This document shows positions 5,882-6,444 of a DNA stretch of 6,444 nt, piece after piece. A program made the position numbers and the translations under genes. The stretch lies in NCBI GenBank assembly GCA_002322035.1, contig DCNF01000090.1, forward strand, positions 16,527 through 22,970, given 5' to 3'. Under the pieces are notes generated by a model, which did not search any database, had not been told where the DNA came from, and saw nothing but the letters and a program-made list of their open reading frames with translations. How positions within the stretch are numbered: position 1 is the stretch's first letter; every line of letters begins with the position of its first letter. The stretch is from Geobacter sp. UBA1603 (lineage in GTDB: Bacteria > Desulfobacterota > Desulfuromonadia > Geobacterales > Pseudopelobacteraceae).

Positions 5882-6377
5882 CAATAGCGGTTCCTTCATG
5901 CAGTGAATACACATCATAGACATCTTCGCCGCCCCAGGTGCTTGTTTCGGGCTTGTCAACGTAGGAGCGCAGCCCCCACTCCGGATCAGCCCCCGGTTTG
6001 GGAGGATTGAACGGGTCAGCGGGAATCCGCCGCAGAAACTTCTTCTTGTCCGGGTAAGCCCCGCCGAAATCATATCCTTCGACCAGCTGTTTCAGTGACT
6101 CGGGATAGCCCGAACGGTTCTGAACAGCAACAATTTTTTTGTCATCAATCGCCTTGTCGTAGGCCTTTTTGAAATCGTCAATCGCAACCCGGATTGTTCG
6201 CAGATTTCGTTTCAGCTCAATCTCCCGGGTCCTGCGGGCCGTCATCTGCGAAAGCGGGACAATCGCCGATGCCAGTATCGCCAGAATGGTAACCGTAACC
6301 ACCAGCTCAACCAGCGTCAGACCGCACCGGCCGGACATTCGGCCGTACCGGTGGTGATTCGTCGAATCAGCGGACAT
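5856..6377 (-). CDS. Type II secretion GspG-like pseudopilin A
   Basis: From the ATG at 6377 the product has 173 residues. The leader ends GRCG and cleavage is expected before Leu20, giving a mature start LTLVELVVTV with Glu at position 5. Leu instead of the usual Phe at mature position 1 is less common. A hydrophobic helix to about residue 40 is followed by a charged helix, the GspG-type YPESLKQL (91-98) and RRIPADPF (116-123). The tail VYDVYSLH...IDGTNYKDW (153-173) resembles the calcium-binding C-terminus of GspG major pseudopilins. Candidate starts are 6440 (40-residue leader, unlikely), 6377 (19-residue leader, overlaps the upstream gene by 11 nt; chosen) and 6338 (6-residue leader, but its ATG lies in a hairpin loop). 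None has a clear ribosome site. It may correspond to OxpG of the atypical secretion system known from Geobacter, but that identity is inferred from context only. Confidence 0.87.
   Translation of the reverse strand: MSADSTNHHRYGRMSGRCGLTLVELVVTVTILAILASAIVPLSQMTARRTREIELKRNLRTIRVAIDDFKKAYDKAIDDKKIVAVQNRSGYPESLKQLVEGYDFGGAYPDKKKFLRRIPADPFNPPKPGADPEWGLRSYVDKPETSTWGGEDVYDVYSLHEGTAIDGTNYKDW
5891..5897 (-). promoter_or_regulatory. Ribosome binding site GAAGGAA for pseudopilin B
   Basis: GAAGGAA on the minus strand lies nine bases before the ATG at 5881, inside the 3' end of pseudopilin A. It sets the start of pseudopilin B well inside the longer open frame that extends to 6073. A TTG directly before the ATG is in frame and would add one residue; it cannot be excluded. 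Confidence 0.7.
6325..6353 (-). promoter_or_regulatory. GC-rich hairpin around the second candidate start codon of pseudopilin A
   Basis: On the minus strand CGGCCG (6345-6340) and CGGCCG (6333-6328) form a six-base-pair stem. Its six-base loop, AATGTC, contains the in-frame ATG at 6338. Flanking CAC and GTG can extend the stem with a bulge. It could hinder or shape translation from that codon, or be only a by-product of GC-rich coding sequence encoding GRMSGRCG. Confidence 0.4.
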
Positions 6378-6444
6378 CAACGGCCGTACTGAACGGCAGC
6401 ACCTCAAACACTCTGCCGCCGCTTGAAGAGAGAGAGACATTCCG
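6367..6444 (-). CDS. 3' end of an unidentified upstream gene, partial
   Basis: Minus-strand codons from the window edge (6444) stay open for 25 residues and stop with TGA at 6369-6367. The peptide ends GGRVFEVLPFSTAVDVR, which reads like genuine protein rather than a shadow. Its stop overlaps the chosen start of pseudopilin A by 11 nt, the kind of junction seen elsewhere in this gene row. No family could be recognised from so short a tail. Given the neighbours, another component of the same secretion gene set is a reasonable guess, but this is inference. Confidence 0.55.
   Translation of the reverse strand, partial: RNVSLSSSGGRVFEVLPFSTAVDVR

Noticed and set aside
5882..6073. N-terminal extension of pseudopilin B up to 6073 in the same frame
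   Set aside because: It would overlap pseudopilin A by over 200 nt and bury the prepilin leader about 90 residues deep. The ATG at 5881 has a ribosome site and gives a normal leader.
6378..6440. Start of pseudopilin A at 6440
   Set aside because: It would give a 40-residue leader and a 74-nt overlap with the upstream reading frame, with no ribosome site.
1..6444. CRISPR arrays, tRNA/rRNA genes, insertion sequences, toxin-antitoxin or defence genes
   Set aside because: No regularly spaced repeats, cloverleaf-like or rRNA sequence, transposase motifs or terminal repeats were seen, and almost all of the window is accounted for by coding sequence.

Overview
The window looks like chromosomal core sequence from a Gram-negative, moderately GC-rich bacterium. 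The best guess is the Desulfuromonadales/Geobacter group (Desulfobacterota). This rests on the content and order of genes (GspG-like pseudopilins, then ftsE, ftsX, an EnvC-like factor, an S41 carboxy-terminal protease and a YibQ-type deacetylase). It is inference from remembered gene neighbourhoods, not a search result. No phage, transposon, tRNA, rRNA or CRISPR sequence was seen.

Layout, left to right. Positions 1-81 (+) are the last 26 codons of a GTP cyclohydrolase II (ribA or the fused ribBA). Everything else is on the minus strand and reads leftwards as a tight gene row, so transcription order runs from high to low coordinates. The order is: the 3' end of an unidentified gene (6444-6367), pseudopilin A (6377-5856), pseudopilin B (5881-5387), ftsE (5383-4691), ftsX (4737-3769), an EnvC-like degenerate LytM protein (3765-2584), a carboxy-terminal processing protease (2538-1177) and a YibQ-type divergent polysaccharide deacetylase (1072-110). 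The junctions are an 11-nt overlap, a 26-nt overlap, a 3-nt gap, a 47-nt overlap, a 3-nt gap, a 45-nt gap and a 104-nt gap. The first six genes are therefore almost certainly one transcript. The 104-nt gap holds a large GC-rich palindrome (1109-1155). No promoter for the row is visible, so it lies beyond 6444.

How the genes fit together. FtsE (ATPase) and FtsX (membrane subunit) form the ABC-type complex that, in well-studied bacteria, drives conformational activation of a periplasmic coiled-coil activator of peptidoglycan amidases. The next gene encodes exactly that kind of partner: signal peptide, long coiled coil, and a LytM domain that has lost most of its zinc ligands. The S41 protease and the YibQ-like protein follow. 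In E. coli yibQ also sits next to envC, and S41 proteases of other bacteria control levels of peptidoglycan hydrolases, so the lower half reads as a cell-wall remodelling module. The upper half encodes two GspG-type pseudopilins, probably the end of an atypical type II secretion gene set. Their fusion into one transcript with ftsEX is the most interesting feature, because it suggests coordination between an envelope-spanning secretion machine and local wall remodelling.

No wholly new system was recognised. The points worth a second look are the secretion/ftsEX linkage and its translational coupling, the protease next to the amidase activator, the 47-bp palindrome, the TTG-started overlap of ftsX with ftsE, and the start codon of pseudopilin A lying in a hairpin loop.
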